64,000 nt of DNA. Origin: JBKQVT01 sp963727245. GTDB lineage: Bacteria; Planctomycetota; Planctomycetia; Pirellulales; Thermoguttaceae. Positions within the stretch are counted from its first letter, which is position 1. Every line of letters begins with the position of its first letter. The notes under the pieces were generated by a model. It made no database searches. It saw nothing but the letters and a program-made list of their open reading frames with translations, and had not been told where the DNA came from. Made by a program: the position numbers and the translations under genes. The stretch lies in NCBI GenBank assembly GCA_963727245.1, contig CAVSFO010000006.1:124001-188000 (forward strand). The letters run 5' to 3'. Of the stretch, positions 27,927 to 37,049 are shown one piece after another.

Positions 27927-28334
27927 CCGACCCTTCTCGATCGCACGGCCGGCCACGTTCTAACTGTCCTCGCGGGCGAAGGCAGCGACCGTGACGGGTG
28001 ATGCACTGAGCCCTGGGCACTGGGATCGCGCCAGCGTCCGTCCGTGGGACATGGTTTCACTTTGACTCGTATCTTTTTTCGCGGTGCGGCCGTCGTGCGA
28101 TCCTGCTACGAACTTCCAACCGCAGCCTGCCGCCGCCCCTGGACAAGGGCCGGTCACTCTGAATGCAGGGGCAACACAATCCCCTGCCTGGTACGTCCTT
28201 CAGAAAGTTTCTGCCGGCGACATCCAGCGGCAGGAACTTGGTCGGATGGCTTCCTGGCGGGGCTCGTTGCGTTCGACGCACCGTACCGATGCTACGGATT
28301 GTGCCGTCCGCCGGGCGGTGACTGGCCGCGCAGG
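27927..28334. other. Gene-free stretch with a dispersed repeat
   Basis: Overlapping frames on both strands give no plausible protein. The block GGCGACATCCAGCGGCAGGAACTTGG (28216-28241) matches a block at about 7459-7488. Nothing else is recognised. Confidence 0.3.
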
Positions 28335-28893
28335 CTACCCGTGTTTGCCGGAGACAGTGATCGTCGCCTGCGGATACTCCCGCAGCAACTCGCGATACAG
28401 GGGAACCTTCTGAATCAGCGACGCCAACTCCCCAGGAGTGCGGGACTTTCGCACCATCGATTGGCATTGTGGACACATTCGCAGGGGTGTTTCCACAACA
28501 GTCTCTCGGCCAAGCGTTTTAGGGTTATTGTAATCCCGGCGCAATTGGCCCCATATCCATAGAGTGCGCCAAGAGGAACAGAAAGAAGTGCTTCCAAAAC
28601 TCCCCGCCGGCGCTCCAAGGTCGCTCGCATTCGACAACGCAGTACAAGGTGCCGGTCGTCTGGAAATCGCACCGCGCGCACACGCTTTCTGAAGGCAGGG
28701 CTCCCTCGGCCAGCTTATGTCTGATCCGGTCAGCGATCCCCAAATCGTACCTGGCCTGTCCGGCGTCTTGGCGAAGGTCGCTCAAGGATGGCACGGCGTT
28801 GAGCTTGCCACAGGGACAGCGGACCTCAGCCCCCGCCTGAGCAGCGGTAACCGCGATCCGTTTTCCACACGCGCAACGAATGCTGAAGTCCAT
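28335..28893 (-). CDS. Zinc-ribbon protein, probable frameshift
   Basis: From the ATG at 28891-28893 the protein begins MDFSIRCACGKRIAVTAAQAGAEVRCPCGK, a four-cysteine zinc-ribbon-like start frequent in planctomycetes. A second cysteine pair follows (CARCDFQTTGTLYCVVEC). The first frame ends soon after WKHFFLFLLAH at 28525. The adjacent frame continues WIWGQLRRDYNN ... MCPQCQSMVRKSRTPGELASLIQKVPLYRELLREYP to 28335. The switch lies near 28550 and a 1-base deletion is inferred; without it the protein would be 122 residues. It is 41 bases downstream of the membrane protein at 28935 and probably co-transcribed. Confidence 0.5.
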
Positions 28894-28934
28894 GGCGTCT
28901 TCCCATCGATGGGGGCCAACTGTCGCGGCGGTTG

Positions 28935-29459
28935 TCAGCGGCCAGGCCGATCCGGCGACGGCGGACCCTGCGGCGGGCCGGTGCTGGAGAACCGTTCGAC
29001 ACGCGGACTGGAGCGGCGATGCCTGAGATAACTGCCGACTGCGCCAAGAACACCGCCGATCAGCGCGCCCCATGCCGCCCAGTCCTGGAACGAAAAACTC
29101 CCCTCTGACAAAAACGGGGCAAATGCCCTAAGGTCTATCTTCTGTGGGCTTATCTTCAAGACCCAGATGCAGAGCCAACCCGCGACGACCGCGCCCACGA
29201 TGGTTCCGCCTAGCACGGGCAGCGCACGCACCCGCCGTCTCGTGTCCGTGGCAATCCGGCAGACCACCCAGATCATCGCAAACCAGACAAGTGATGGCCC
29301 CAAAGCGACGACGGTATTCGCAAAGCCCACAACGCGGCAAGACGACAAGAAGACAGCCCAGACCGACACCACAAGCATGAGCGACATGAGAGAGAACTGG
29401 AACCGCTCAGGTGAGCCTTTCGGCACAGCATCCCGGCTTGGGTCGTCGCGTCGGCACAT
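28935..29459 (-). CDS. Membrane protein with RFQFSLMSLM motif
   Basis: A 174-residue protein. After a polar N-terminus, ERFQFSLMSLMLVVSVWAVFL begins the first transmembrane helix; this phrase is a planctomycete signature. Three further hydrophobic segments (VVALGPSLVWFAMIWVVC, LGGTIVGAVVAGWLCIWVL, AAWGALIGGVLGAVGSYL) follow, then a Pro/Arg-rich tail. No catalytic motif. It precedes a zinc-ribbon gene on the same strand. Confidence 0.65.
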   Translation of the reverse strand: MCRRDDPSRDAVPKGSPERFQFSLMSLMLVVSVWAVFLSSCRVVGFANTVVALGPSLVWFAMIWVVCRIATDTRRRVRALPVLGGTIVGAVVAGWLCIWVLKISPQKIDLRAFAPFLSEGSFSFQDWAAWGALIGGVLGAVGSYLRHRRSSPRVERFSSTGPPQGPPSPDRPGR

Positions 29460-29670
29460 CGTAGGACACCTATCCCAGTGGTCCTCTGTACGCCGCTGTG
29501 TCCGCCGAAAGAAGCCCTAAGGCAGGCTCCGCGCCGGCCGGCGCACACCTCGGCTTTTTCCCCTGCCCATCCCCATTCTACTGCACTTTGAGATGCCTTG
29601 GAACGGCGGGCGCGGCCTGCTTCTACCGCGCAAAACAGTCCGCCCCCATTCTCCCACGCGGCGTCGAGTA

Positions 29671-29676
29671 TATAAT
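29671..29676 (+). promoter_or_regulatory. TATAAT -10-like element
   Basis: GTATATAATTTTC, a consensus -10 hexamer in an AT-rich patch, lies 69 bases before the PNPOx-fold gene. No confident -35 box. Confidence 0.45.
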
Positions 29677-29744
29677 TTTCATACTTAACTCCGACAGGCC
29701 GATTCGCCTCGGATGCGGCAACCACCCCGGACAAAGGAACTGAC

Positions 29745-30128
29745 ATGAAACTGAGCGAATACTTTGCCAAGGCCAAGGGCGTCGGCGTCCTGGCAACCAC
29801 CGACGCCGCCGGCCAGGTGGACCAGGCGATCTACGCCAAACCCCTCTTCCTCGACAAGGACGACGACGGCACCTGCTCCTTCGTCATGAGCAACCGCCTC
29901 AGCCACGACAACGTTGAGCACAACCCCAGTGCGGCCTTTCTCTTCCTCGAAGCGGGCGACGGCTTCACGGGCAAGCGACTGTCGTTGGTGCTCGTCAACG
30001 AGGAGCTTGACGCCGAGCGGATCAAGGCGATCCGCCGCCGCCACGAGCTGCCCATCAGCGAAGAGGACTGCAAGTATCTCGTCCATTTCCACATCGACGG
30101 CGTGCGCCCCTTGATCGGCAACGAATGA
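29745..30128 (+). CDS. Pyridoxamine 5'-phosphate oxidase-fold (split beta-barrel) protein
   Basis: A 127-residue single-domain protein. LSEYFAKAKGVGVLATTDAAGQVDQAIYAKPLFL and SFVMSNRLSHDNVEHNPSAAFLFLE match the flavin-binding split barrel of the PNPOx-like superfamily, and the end VHFHIDGVRPLIG gives the last strand. Members bind FMN, haem or F420 and act as small reductases or general-stress proteins. Length fits the short version lacking the C-terminal PNPOx extension. It stands alone on the plus strand with its own -10-like element. Substrate unknown. Confidence 0.8.
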   Translation: MKLSEYFAKAKGVGVLATTDAAGQVDQAIYAKPLFLDKDDDGTCSFVMSNRLSHDNVEHNPSAAFLFLEAGDGFTGKRLSLVLVNEELDAERIKAIRRRHELPISEEDCKYLVHFHIDGVRPLIGNE

Positions 30129-30157
30129 GCGGCGGAAGAAACAGAAAGAATACTCAC

Positions 30158-30232
30158 GCGGAGGCGCGGAGGCGCGGAGGAGGAGGGGATAAGCTGTCGA
30201 AATCCCCCTGCGTCTCCGCGCCTCCGCGCGAG
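30158..30232. repeat. GCGGAGGCGCGGAG / CTCCGCGCCTCCGC inverted repeat
   Basis: CACGCGGAGGCGCGGAGGCGCGGAGG (about 30157-30182) faces CTCCGCGCCTCCGCGCGAG (about 30211-30229) between the convergent PNPOx and helicase genes. A degenerate half copy (CACGCGGAGACGCGGAAGAG) occurs near 48448. It may form a terminator-like hairpin for both genes. Confidence 0.5.
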
Positions 30233-30267
30233 CTTTGTCTTCGGCGCCACGTAAGACGCCTGCGCTC

Positions 30268-31548
30268 TCAGAGCGACCTGCGCCGCCGGACACTCGCCCC
30301 GCGACGCTGGCCGGAAAATCGCTTCGCATAACCCGGCCGCGATGATGCCGAGGCCGCCGCAGGGGCGGGCGCCATGGCCCGGGCGGAATACGACCCGCTG
30401 CCGGACTCCGCCGGCATGCCCGCCGGACGTTCCTCGACCGCCAGCGTTTGCCGCGTGAGCCGCTGAATGGCCTGCAAACTCGAGCGCTCGCCGTGATCGC
30501 AGAACGAGACGGCCACCCCGGCTGCCCCGGCGCGGCCCGTGCGGCCGATGCGATGGATATAATTGTCGGCGTCGTCCGGCAGATCGAAGTTCACCACGTG
30601 CGAAACGTCGTCGATGTCCAGCCCGCGGGCGGCGATGTCCGTGGCGACCAGGACCAGCGGCCGCGGCGCCTTGAAGCGGAGCAACACGCGCTGCCGGGCC
30701 GATTGGCTCTTGTTGCTGTGAAAGGCATCGGCTTCGATGCCCGCCTTCACCAGCGACTTGGCGATCTTGTCGGCGCCGTGCTTGGTGCGGGCGAAGACCA
30801 GCGTCCGCGTCCAGGGCGTCTCGCGCAGCCAATGCGTGAGCAGTTGCAGTTTCTGTTTCTGGTCGACAAAGAACACCGATTGCCGGATCGCCGGTATCGT
30901 GACCGTGGCCGGCGCGACGCGCACGTCCAGCGGATCGGTCAGCCATTGGCCGGCCAGCGTGCGGACGGCCGGGGGCAGGGTGGCGGAAAACAGCAGCGTT
31001 TGCCGCCGCTTCGGCACCTTGTCGACGATCCGCCGCAGATCGCGGATAAAGCCCATGTCGAGCATCCGATCGGCCTCGTCGATGATCAGCACCTCGACGT
31101 GGGAGAGATCGACGTAGCCTTGCTGCATCAAGTCCAGCAGCCGTCCCGGCGTGGCGATCAGCACCTCGACGCCCAGGTTCAACGCCCGCACTTGCGGCGA
31201 CTGGCCGACGCCGCCGTACACGGCCGCTTGCCGCACGGCCGTATAGCGGCCGTAGTCCTGGAAACTCTGGCAGATCTGGAGTGCCAGCTCGCGGGTAGGG
31301 GCGAGTACCAGGGTGCGGATCTTCCGACCGCGGCCGTTGATGCGGCATTCGACGCGGCTGAGCCGCTGCAAGGTGGGCAGGGCGAAGGCCGCCGTCTTGC
31401 CGGTGCCGGTCTGGGCGCAGCCCAGCACGTCGCGTCCTTCGAGGATGGGCGGGATGGCGGCGGCCTGGATCTTGGTGGTGGAGGGATAGCCCTGCGCGCG
31501 AACGGCGCGCAGCAGCGGCTCGGCCAAGCCGAGTTCTTCAAACTTCAT
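30268..31548 (-). CDS. rhlE: DEAD-box RNA helicase, RhlE type
   Basis: A 426-residue helicase with all core motifs in order: Q motif (F..LGL...GY..TKIQ), motif I AQTGTGKT, Ia PTRELA, Ib TPGRLLD, II DEAD, III SAT, V ATDIAARGLDID and VI HRIGRTGRAG. The length and the short Arg/Ser-rich tail (KRFSGQRRGASVRRRRSL) fit RhlE-like proteins, which unwind RNA in ribosome assembly and RNA decay. A roughly 600-base gene-free region upstream could hold a long regulatory leader, as seen for cold-inducible helicases, but no specific element was recognised. Confidence 0.93.
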   Translation of the reverse strand: MKFEELGLAEPLLRAVRAQGYPSTTKIQAAAIPPILEGRDVLGCAQTGTGKTAAFALPTLQRLSRVECRINGRGRKIRTLVLAPTRELALQICQSFQDYGRYTAVRQAAVYGGVGQSPQVRALNLGVEVLIATPGRLLDLMQQGYVDLSHVEVLIIDEADRMLDMGFIRDLRRIVDKVPKRRQTLLFSATLPPAVRTLAGQWLTDPLDVRVAPATVTIPAIRQSVFFVDQKQKLQLLTHWLRETPWTRTLVFARTKHGADKIAKSLVKAGIEADAFHSNKSQSARQRVLLRFKAPRPLVLVATDIAARGLDIDDVSHVVNFDLPDDADNYIHRIGRTGRAGAAGVAVSFCDHGERSSLQAIQRLTRQTLAVEERPAGMPAESGSGSYSARAMAPAPAAASASSRPGYAKRFSGQRRGASVRRRRSL

Positions 31549-32146
31549 AACACTTCCTTCAGTAACGGCTTATCAACGAGAAGTGTGGGCCGCGGCAGCC
31601 TACCGGGCAAACAGGGTGTAGCACCCGACCCCAAAACTCAATGGGGCCCTCAGTATCGAGACTTCGGCACGCGGCTACGGCCAACGTCCGAGGGTGCAAG
31701 AGAGATCAAAGGCAGCCGTAGGCATGAAACCTTGCCGGGCCAAGGGGCCGGGCAAAGTGGCCGCTACAGAAGAAGCAAATGAACGCACGACGCCGGCCGA
31801 AGGCCGCGCATCGCTCTCGCACGTCACAACAGCCCTAGCATACCATCCCCACGGGCTGTGTCAAGGGGCCTTTCGGCACAGGGGGCAAAACGGCTCGCCC
31901 GGAAGCGTCGCACTGGCTTTGCCAGTGTTCTCTCGGGGCCGGTGGCGAGGCCGGGGGTTGGCGGGTCTGCTTGATTCCACGTCCCTTTATGGTTACTATG
32001 GGGGCGGCTTGCCACCCGGAGCGTATCCCAGGCGACCGTTCCAAGGCCGGAAGATCCAGGGGTGGAACCGCAGATAAAATTAGGGTGAACGTTTACGATC
32101 CCAGCGGCGTCTAAACAACCATACGGTTAACCCTGAGGAGCAAGAC
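31549..32146. other. Gene-free stretch between divergent helicase and secreted-protein genes
   Basis: About 600 bases with only implausible frames. A hairpin GCACTGGCTTTGCCAGTG (31909-31926) resembles a dispersed planctomycete palindrome. ATAAAATTAG near 32075 may be a -10 element for the plus-strand gene. The rest could be the leader of the helicase mRNA. Confidence 0.35.
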
Positions 32147-34531
32147 ATGAAGACGTGCAGAACCTCGTGGAATCGGCGCTGCGTCAGGTATCTCGTCGGC
32201 GGTCTGCTGGCAGCGGGATTCTTGCGACCCTGTGGCATTTGTCGGGGAGGGACCGTTTACGATGCCGCCGCCGACCTCACCAAAGAGTCTGTGGCCGCCC
32301 ATGTGAACCCCAACGGCCCTTGGTCCTATGGCTACCGGGCTTCCGCCGTGTCGAGCGACTTCACGCCGTTCACTTCCGCGGGGGTCTCCGCGCCTTGGCG
32401 TGCGGTAACGGAAAATGTCCAAGGCTGGTGGCTGGGGTCAGATGACGGCGGCAATCCGTCGCCGGCCGCTCCCTTTGTGCTGAAGAACATGGGAACTGCA
32501 CCCGTTGCGTCCACCTACCATCCCTATTCCCACCAAACTCTTCAGCCCGGGGCCATGTATGTGCACCCGGCTGGCGGCGATAATGCTTATGTGGTCGTGT
32601 GTTGGACCGCGCCGGCGCCGGGAACCTATTTGCTCGAAACGGTCTTCACCGGACTGGACTCGAGGGGCACAACGACGGACGTGCACGTGGGCATCAACGG
32701 CCGCGCGGTGTTCGCTGCCGATATTCGCGGCGGGTTGCAGGCGGCCACCAACGTTCAGGCGTACTCGACCACCGTCAGCGTGAACGCGGGCGACAAGATC
32801 GACTTTGCCGTGGGGCCGGGCGGCAATGGTCCGGTATGCGACTCCACGGGATTCACCGCCAAGATCAACTTGCTTGCCCCGGCATCGGGACAAACTGTTT
32901 TTGATGCCGCGGCCGACCTCACCAAAGAGTCGGTTGCCGCCCAGGCGAACCCCAACGGCCCTTGGTCCTATGGCTACCGGGGCTCGGCGGTGTCGAGCGA
33001 GTTCACGCTGCTGCCCTCGTCGGGGGTCGAGGAGGTTTGGCGCGCCGTGGCTGGAAACGTCCAAGGCTGGTGGCTGGAACCGGCCAGGGGCTTCGACCAC
33101 TCGCCGCCCTGGTTGCTGAAGAACATGGGAACGGCAACCGTTTCCTCGACCTTCCATCCCTTTTCCACCATTTCTCTTCCGCCGGGCGCAATGTGTGTCC
33201 ACCCGGCGGACGGCGCTAAGGCATACGTGGTCGCGCGTTGGACCGCGCCGGCGACCGGAAGCTGTCTGATCGACACGGTCTTCGCCGGCTTAGACTCGCG
33301 GGGCACAACGACGGACGTACACGTCGTCATCAGCGGCCAGGAACTTTTCGCCGGCGATATTCGCGGTGGATTGAATACGCCCACCAACGTCGCCTCCTAT
33401 AAGAAGACCGTCAGCGTGGCGAAGGGCGACACGATCGACTTTGCCGTGGGGCCGGGCGGCAATGGTTACATCTGCGACTCCACGGGACTCAGTGCCAGGA
33501 TCACCATGCTTGGCTCGACAGCGGGGGAGGCAGGCGATTTGGCGGCCATCCGGAAGACTGGCGCCTCATTCGTCGACGCCTGCAACCGGGGCGACGCCAA
33601 GGCGGCCGCCGAACTTTGGAGCGATACGGGCGGATGGACCGGCTTTTCGGGCCGGCGATTGCAAGGCAAGCAGGCCATCGAGCGCGAGTTGGACGGGCTG
33701 CTGAAAGAGTACAGGGGCGTGCGCATCGAGTTGATCGATCCGGCCATCCGCCTGATATCGCCGGAGGTGGCCGTGGAAGAAGGGACGGTCCGCATCGTGC
33801 ACCCCCCGGAGGCGCCCGAGGACGATTACTCCAGACTCGACTCCGACCGGCCGCGCGCCGTCCCCCTCGTGCGCTCCGCACAGGCCCCCGAGGATTTAAC
33901 CTGCCTGGCGATTTACGTGAAGAAAGACGGCCAATGGAAGCTGGACAGCGTGCGGAAGACCAGCCTGCCGAGGGCCGCCAGTTCGCCGCTGGAGCCGCTG
34001 GCGTGGCTGGTGGGCGACTGGGTCGATCCCCGTGCCGGTTCTACGGTCGCAGCCTCGGTGAAGTGGACCAAGAACAAGCGCTTTCTCTCCTGTTCGTTCC
34101 GGTTGCCCGTGCCCGGCACGGATGACCTGCAGGGTACCCAGACGATCGGCTGGGACCCGGCGACGGGCACGATCCGCTCCTGGATGTTCGGCTGCGACGG
34201 CGATTTGGGCGAAGGCGCCTGGTCGAAGAAGGACAATGCCTGGATTGTGACGGTCAAGCAGGTCTTGGCCGACGGCCACAAGGCGTCGGCCACGCACATC
34301 TACACCATAGTTGACAGCAATACGTACACCTGGCAGTCGATCGGCCGGCAAATGGACGACAAGTGTCTGCCCGACATCGCGCCGGTGAAACTGGTTCGCC
34401 GCGGCGCGGCCGAGGCGGGCAAGCCTGCCGAACAACCGCTTTACGAGCGCCGACAAAAATCGTGGCCACGGCCAAAACCGCTGATTTCTCCGCAGCGAGA
34501 ACCCTATCCGGTCGAGGATCGCAAGTCCTAG
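32147..34531 (+). CDS. Secreted protein: two duplicated domains, an SnoaL-like domain and a lipocalin-like C-terminal domain
   Basis: A 794-residue exported protein with GAGGAGCA before the ATG and an N-terminal hydrophobic segment (YLVGGLLAAGFL). Residues about 37-248 and 251-463 are two copies of one beta-rich domain (TVYDAAADLTKESVAA and TVFDAAADLTKESVAA; NGPWSYGYR; VGPGGNG), probably carbohydrate-binding. Residues about 468-605 form an SnoaL/NTF2-like domain (ASFVDACNRGDAKAAAELWSD, GWTGFSGRRLQGKQAI, QWKLDSVRKT). The C-terminal part (LAWLVGDWVDP ... TQTIGWDPATG) is lipocalin-like. No catalytic residues are evident. A stand-alone gene by spacing. Confidence 0.72.
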   Translation: MKTCRTSWNRRCVRYLVGGLLAAGFLRPCGICRGGTVYDAAADLTKESVAAHVNPNGPWSYGYRASAVSSDFTPFTSAGVSAPWRAVTENVQGWWLGSDDGGNPSPAAPFVLKNMGTAPVASTYHPYSHQTLQPGAMYVHPAGGDNAYVVVCWTAPAPGTYLLETVFTGLDSRGTTTDVHVGINGRAVFAADIRGGLQAATNVQAYSTTVSVNAGDKIDFAVGPGGNGPVCDSTGFTAKINLLAPASGQTVFDAAADLTKESVAAQANPNGPWSYGYRGSAVSSEFTLLPSSGVEEVWRAVAGNVQGWWLEPARGFDHSPPWLLKNMGTATVSSTFHPFSTISLPPGAMCVHPADGAKAYVVARWTAPATGSCLIDTVFAGLDSRGTTTDVHVVISGQELFAGDIRGGLNTPTNVASYKKTVSVAKGDTIDFAVGPGGNGYICDSTGLSARITMLGSTAGEAGDLAAIRKTGASFVDACNRGDAKAAAELWSDTGGWTGFSGRRLQGKQAIERELDGLLKEYRGVRIELIDPAIRLISPEVAVEEGTVRIVHPPEAPEDDYSRLDSDRPRAVPLVRSAQAPEDLTCLAIYVKKDGQWKLDSVRKTSLPRAASSPLEPLAWLVGDWVDPRAGSTVAASVKWTKNKRFLSCSFRLPVPGTDDLQGTQTIGWDPATGTIRSWMFGCDGDLGEGAWSKKDNAWIVTVKQVLADGHKASATHIYTIVDSNTYTWQSIGRQMDDKCLPDIAPVKLVRRGAAEAGKPAEQPLYERRQKSWPRPKPLISPQREPYPVEDRKS

Positions 34532-34636
34532 CAGTTACAGACATCCTGTCCCCTTGGCGCTGCCCGATTCCGCCGTTACAATCGCCATCTTCGATGACCC
34601 CATCCTGACGCAAACTCGCCGCACACGAGGGCCGGC

Positions 34637-35588
34637 ATGGCCGCCGATCTGCCACGCGTCGACGTCCTCCTGGCTACCCACAACGGCGCGGACTTCCTGG
34701 AAGCGCAACTCCGCTCGCTGCTGGAGCAGACCTATCCGGTCGTGCGCGTCCTGGTGCGCGACGATGCCTCGACGGACGCTACGCCCGCGCTACTGGCCGA
34801 TTGGGCCGCGCGGCGGCCCGGCAAGATCGAAATTCTCGATGGCGGGCCGCGATTGGGGGCGTGCGGAAATTTCGCCGCACTCCTCCAGCGGGCGGAGGCC
34901 GATTACGTGATGTTCTGCGATCAGGACGACGTTCTGGCTCCCCGGCAAGATCGCCCGCACGCTGGATAAGATGCGACAAACCGAGCGGCAGGCGGGCCCG
35001 GATCAACCGCTGCTGGTCCACACCGACCTGGCGGTCGTCGATGAGTCGCTCTGCGGGCTGGGCGATTCCTATTGGAGCTATCAGCACCTCGATGTCCGCC
35101 GCGGGGCCACGCTGAACCGGCTGCTCATCGAGAACGTGGCCACCGGCTGCGCCTCGATGCTGAACCGGGCCCTGGTGCGCAAGGCCGCGCCGATCCCGGC
35201 GGAAGCCGTGCTGCACGATTGGTGGATCGCCCTGGCGGCCGCAGCCTTCGGCCGCATCGAGCGACTCGACGAGCCGACCGTCCTCTACCGCCAGCACGGC
35301 TGCAACCAGATCGGCGCCGTGCGTTGGGGCCCGAGGCACGTCGCTCGGAAGCTCGGCTGTCTCTTCGACCGCAATTACTTGGCCGCCGGCCTGGAAGCCA
35401 GCCAGCGGCAGGCCGCGGCCTTCCTCGAGCGGTTCGGCCCGGAGCTGCCTCCCGCGAAGCGGCGGGCGGTCGAGGCTTACGCCGGCTTGGGCCGCTGCGG
35501 ATTTTTCGCCCGGCGCTGGCGGCTGGCGCGGTACGGTTTTTATCGCAGCGGCTGGCTCCGCAATCTGGCCCTGTTTGCCAGAATATGA
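34637..35588 (+). CDS. Glycosyltransferase family 2 (rhamnosyltransferase-like), one frameshift
   Basis: N-terminal part: VDVLLATHNGADFLEAQLRS, VRDDASTDAT and YVMFCDQDDV, the nucleotide-sugar and metal-binding motifs of GT2 inverting transferases; the DQDDVW box is typical of rhamnosyltransferase-like members. At about 34933 the sequence GTTCTGGCTCCCC has one extra base. Removing it gives WLPGKIARTLDKMRQTE and joins the second frame (34971-35588), which holds the acceptor-domain pattern HDWWIALAAAAFG and LYRQHGCNQIGA. The joined protein is about 317 residues, normal for the family. It probably adds a sugar to a cell-surface glycan. Confidence 0.82.
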
Positions 35589-35623
35589 CGGGGACCGAAG
35601 TGTCCCCTCTCCCAAGCGTTTCG

Positions 35624-35717
35624 CCCCAAGCCCACCGGCTGCGCCCGGTGGGAAGGGGGTGTTGAAGGGCGTCGCTTGCCGCCTCAGTTCCCACCGGACG
35701 CAGCCGGTGGGCTTGGG
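35624..35717. repeat. 94-bp inverted-repeat element, copy A
   Basis: Arms CCCCAAGCCCACCGGCTGCG and (reverse) CGCAGCCGGTGGGCTTGGG flank a short variable centre. The same element, also 94 bases, is at 36936-37029. Copy A overlaps the 3' end of queD, encoding its last about ten residues and its stop. It is read as a miniature inverted-repeat (MITE/REP-like) element. Confidence 0.7.
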
Positions 35718-36133
35718 AGCGATTTTCCACGCAACGGCCGATACGTGGCCTGGCAGTGCGGGGTCTCCCAAAGCGACACTTCGACCACCGGAAACCCTTC
35801 GGCGACGCAACAGTCGTAGATCAGTTTGGCGATGTTTTCCGCCGTCGGGTTGGCGTCGATCAGGTAGAGCGGCTCGCCCAGGCCCTGTAGCAGCGGCACG
35901 GCCGGGTCGTCGCGGCTGAGGATCATGCGATGGTCGAGATGCTCGTCGACCCAGCGGTTGACGACCGCCTTGATGTCGCTGAAGTCGCGGACCATGCCGC
36001 GGTCGTCCAGTCCCTCGGCCTCGAAGGTGACGGTCGCCCGGCCGTTATGGCCGTGCAGGTGGCGGCACTTGCCTTGATAGTGCAGCAGGCGATGGCCGTA
36101 ACAGAAATCGATTTCCCGCGTGACGTGGAACAT
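35684..36133 (-). CDS. queD: 6-carboxy-5,6,7,8-tetrahydropterin synthase QueD
   Basis: A 149-residue protein of the PTPS/QueD fold, second enzyme of the preQ0/queuosine pathway after GTP cyclohydrolase. Zinc ligands His14, His27 and His29 and the catalytic Cys23 are visible in CYGHRLLHYQGKCRHLHGHNGR; LDHRMIL carries the catalytic His and VSLWETPHCQATY the conserved Glu near the end. It starts 6 bases after queC ends on the same strand. The final residues (SPPAASGGN) are encoded by the inverted-repeat element and are not part of the family fold. Confidence 0.92.
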   Translation of the reverse strand: MFHVTREIDFCYGHRLLHYQGKCRHLHGHNGRATVTFEAEGLDDRGMVRDFSDIKAVVNRWVDEHLDHRMILSRDDPAVPLLQGLGEPLYLIDANPTAENIAKLIYDCCVAEGFPVVEVSLWETPHCQATYRPLRGKSLPSPPAASGGN

Positions 36134-36139
36134 GGTTGC

Positions 36140-36826
36140 TCACTTTGCCTCCGCCGTGCGGCCGGCATAAGGGGTGGGATCGCGCAGGCCGATGGACGCG
36201 AAGGCGGCCATGCGTTCGGCGCACTTGTTGCACTGTCCGCAATGCAGGCCGCTCTCCGGCGCGATGCAGGAAAACGTCAGTTCCAAGGGCCCAGAGCGGC
36301 CGAGTTCCATGACTTGCCGCTTCTCCAGCCGGCCGAAGGGGCGGACGATGCGGACGCGGCCGCCGGCGGCGCGCTCCAGCAGGGTCTCCAGCTCGGCGAA
36401 GAATTCCGGCGTGGCGTCGGCGAACGGATTGGCCCCCAGCACCGCCAGGGCCAGCTCGTCGATGCCGTGCAGCCGGCACCACAGCGCCGGCTTCAGCAGC
36501 AGCAGGGCGTTGCGGCCGGGCAGATAGACGGCCGTATCGGGGCTGTCGAACTCGGGCACGCCGCGGCCGGTAAGGCTCCAGTGGTCGCCGTAGAGATCGG
36601 CCAGCGGCAAATCCAGCGTGACCAGTTCCGCCAGCCGCGGCGAGGCCATTGCCCGCAGCAGTCGGGCCAACTGCCGTTGCTCTTCGGCTTCCCAGCGCAG
36701 GCCGCCGCGGACGTAGAACGGCTGCACCCGGCGGCCGCTGGCCAGCAGGTGTCCCAACAAGATGGAACTATCCAGGCCGCCGCTCAGGAGCAAGCCGATC
36801 GTTGCTGGAGAAGGATTGCCGTCCAT
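36140..36826 (-). CDS. queC: 7-cyano-7-deazaguanine synthase QueC
   Basis: About 228 residues from the ATG at 36824-36826; a longer frame to 36910 lacks support. The PP-loop ATP pyrophosphatase motif LLLSGGLDSS lies near the N-terminus and the C-terminal zinc site is FSCIAPESGLHCGQCNKCAER (four Cys). QueC converts 7-carboxy-7-deazaguanine to preQ0 with ATP and ammonia for queuosine tRNA modification. It forms an operon with queD (6-base gap). queE and folE are not in the window. No preQ1 riboswitch was recognised upstream. Confidence 0.92.
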   Translation of the reverse strand: MDGNPSPATIGLLLSGGLDSSILLGHLLASGRRVQPFYVRGGLRWEAEEQRQLARLLRAMASPRLAELVTLDLPLADLYGDHWSLTGRGVPEFDSPDTAVYLPGRNALLLLKPALWCRLHGIDELALAVLGANPFADATPEFFAELETLLERAAGGRVRIVRPFGRLEKRQVMELGRSGPLELTFSCIAPESGLHCGQCNKCAERMAAFASIGLRDPTPYAGRTAEAK

Positions 36827-36935
36827 CCGCTGCCCGCCGTCGGGAAAATGAAGCTCTTCCCATTGTAGAGCATTTTTCGCCGGAGGCCAGCACCGGCGGC
36901 CGCCTTGCACAAGGCCCGAATCGCGGTATCATGGA

Positions 36936-37029
36936 CCCCAAGCCCACCGGCTGCGCCCGGTGGGAAGATATTCTGGAGGGCGCCGCGTGCCGCTTCAGGT
37001 CCCACCGGACGCAGCCGGTGGGCTTGGGG
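36936..37029. repeat. 94-bp inverted-repeat element, copy B
   Basis: Same length and arms as the element at 35624-35717, differing mainly in the central spacer (GATATTCTGGAGG versus GGGGTGTTGAAGG). It lies between the divergent queC and rnhA genes and ends 20 bases before the rnhA ATG, so it occupies the promoter region of both. Confidence 0.7.
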
Positions 37030-37049
37030 GACGGGAAAGAGCAATCACG

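Noticed and set aside
30448..31782. 444-codon plus-strand frame opposite the DEAD-box helicase
   Set aside because: Shadow of a strongly recognised helicase gene.
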